NCBI GenBank assembly: GCA_049694275.1
Contig: JBAVQS010000135.1
Span: 1 to 31,148, forward strand
Reading direction: 5' to 3'
Origin: JBAVQS01 sp049694275
GTDB taxonomy: Bacteria; Chloroflexota; Anaerolineae; UBA4142; SHND01
DNA length: 31,148 bases
The position numbers were made by a program, and so were the translations under genes. The notes beneath the pieces are model-generated. The model was not told the origin of the DNA, did no database searches, and saw nothing but the letters and a program-made list of their open reading frames with translations. This document shows, in pieces, positions 30,221 through 31,148 of this stretch. Position 1 is the stretch's first letter; every line of letters starts with the position of its first letter.

Positions 30221-31105
30221 ATGAAGCGATTGATGTTGATCGTCATCGTGGGGCTGATGGCAGTGTTGACGCTGGCCGGAACAGCCCGGGCGCAGGGAGA
30301 GACGCCGACGGGGGGACGTGATCCGGCGGCCGAGCAAGAAATCATCAACCGCCTGGCGGCGATCAGCAAGGATGCGGTTCCGCTGTTCCAACAGGGAACC
30401 ACCGCGCTAGATGCAGGGGATGGTCAGACAGCCAAGGCGTATTTCCAGTTCGTCTTGCAACTTGCGCCCAAGTTCCCAGAGGCGCTGCGGCGGCTGAGCT
30501 ATGCCGAGCTGCAATTGGGCAACGTAGAGCCGGCGATCGCGCGAGCGCGCGAGGCAATGACCGTAGATAACAGCCCCTATAATCGGGTAACGCTGACGCG
30601 AGCGCTGCTGGCGGCGAATGATCCGACCAGTAACGCCGAAGCGCTGACGCTTGCCAAGTCGGCAGTGCAGGACGCGCCGAATGATCTCTCGACGAATGAG
30701 GCGTTGATGTGGGCCGGCGCGGCAAACAAGGATACGGAGAGCATCCGCCAGGGGAGCAACGCGTTGGTGCGGCTGGCCCCTGATTACGGCTGGGGGCATT
30801 ATTACATCGGGATGCTCGCCCTTCAGGACGGTCAGCGGCAAAAAGCACAGGCAGAGCTGCAACTGGCTAAAAACCAAGGGGTGCCGCAAGAGATGATCAA
30901 CGAAGCGCTTACCCCTGGCGCCGCCCAGACCGCAGCCGCCCCAGCCCCGACGGGAGCGGCAGCCATTCCGGCTCAACCTACAGCCGCAGCACAGACCGCG
31001 ACTGCGACTAACGCAGGGAGCGGGATGGGGCCGCTATTCCTCGGGGCAATCGCAATTGCGTTTATTCTCATTGTCGGAGTCCTGGTGCTGTACGCGCGGC
31101 GATAA
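30221..31105 (+). CDS. Secreted TPR protein with C-terminal membrane anchor
   Basis: A 294-residue protein. A cleavable signal peptide (~1-25, ending TARAQG) is followed by TPR-like helical pairs (~50-225; KAYFQFVLQLAPKFPEALRRLSYAELQLGN, GWGHYYIGMLALQDGQRQKAQAELQLAKNQG), an Ala/Pro/Thr-rich linker (~232-265) and one membrane helix (~271-291, LFLGAIAIAFILIVGVLVLYARR) ending in RR. This is an extracytoplasmic TPR domain on a membrane anchor. It starts 8 nt after the UbiA gene, so they are likely co-transcribed. No function can be assigned. The ribosome-binding site is weak. Confidence 0.85.
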   Translation: MKRLMLIVIVGLMAVLTLAGTARAQGETPTGGRDPAAEQEIINRLAAISKDAVPLFQQGTTALDAGDGQTAKAYFQFVLQLAPKFPEALRRLSYAELQLGNVEPAIARAREAMTVDNSPYNRVTLTRALLAANDPTSNAEALTLAKSAVQDAPNDLSTNEALMWAGAANKDTESIRQGSNALVRLAPDYGWGHYYIGMLALQDGQRQKAQAELQLAKNQGVPQEMINEALTPGAAQTAAAPAPTGAAAIPAQPTAAAQTATATNAGSGMGPLFLGAIAIAFILIVGVLVLYARR

Positions 31106-31148
31106 ACTGCGTAGAAATCGGGAAGCGAAAAGAAATGAGAGACCAGAT

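Overview
This 31 kb window is GC-rich bacterial chromosome, most likely from a Chloroflexota (Anaerolineae-like) organism. That is inference from gene content: a DUF3090/SCO1664/histidine-phosphatase cluster known from Actinobacteria and Chloroflexi, many surface proteins with Thr/Pro-rich stalks, TPR proteins with a short beta-helix-like 'SGGxNI...GxDK' head, and several promoters placed so close to the start codon that the mRNA should be leaderless. No rRNA or other taxonomic marker is present; there is one tRNA (Glu).

Layout. (1) 10-2398: an ISAzo13-like insertion sequence with 27-bp perfect terminal repeats, split by a nested IS630-type element (341-1363) flanked by a TA duplication. (2) 2520-3464: TIGR01777-type epimerase. 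(3) 3552-7150: an ABC-2 export system whose ATPase and first permease start back-to-back on opposite strands at a CATATG; that permease carries a C-terminal PrsW-like membrane protease domain, and a second permease overlaps it. (4) 7140-10766, minus strand: an operon with a GT-C glycosyltransferase fused to a MalF-like sugar permease, a MalG-like permease and a GNAT acetyltransferase, with no ATPase or binding protein nearby. (5) 10897-14086: a membrane-anchored TPR protein, a lipoprotein whose 5' end lies in a palindromic repeat, and a small helical protein. The first and last share the same beta-helix-like head; this is the most likely undescribed system here.

(6) 14136-15697: a small zinc-ribbon-like protein and an SDR lacking its catalytic Ser, transcribed divergently. 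(7) 15996-19286: an octaheme secreted cytochrome and a secreted M28 peptidase. (8) 19371-23678: an apparent operon of membrane-anchored beta-lactamase-fold hydrolase, stand-alone E2-type acyltransferase, CopD-like membrane protein and a radical SAM protein with an N-terminal B12-binding-like region. (9) 23711-25406, minus: a BglII-family restriction-modification pair beside the 3' end of tRNA-Glu. (10) 25498-29092, minus: SCO1664-family kinase-like protein, a fused histidine phosphatase-DUF3090 protein, a CoA-type Nudix hydrolase and a TlyA rRNA methyltransferase. (11) 29190-31105: a UbiA-family prenyltransferase (DPPR-synthase type) and a TPR membrane protein.

Start codons were moved from the longest open frame wherever a ribosome-binding site, promoter or family alignment favoured an internal start; each such case is stated.
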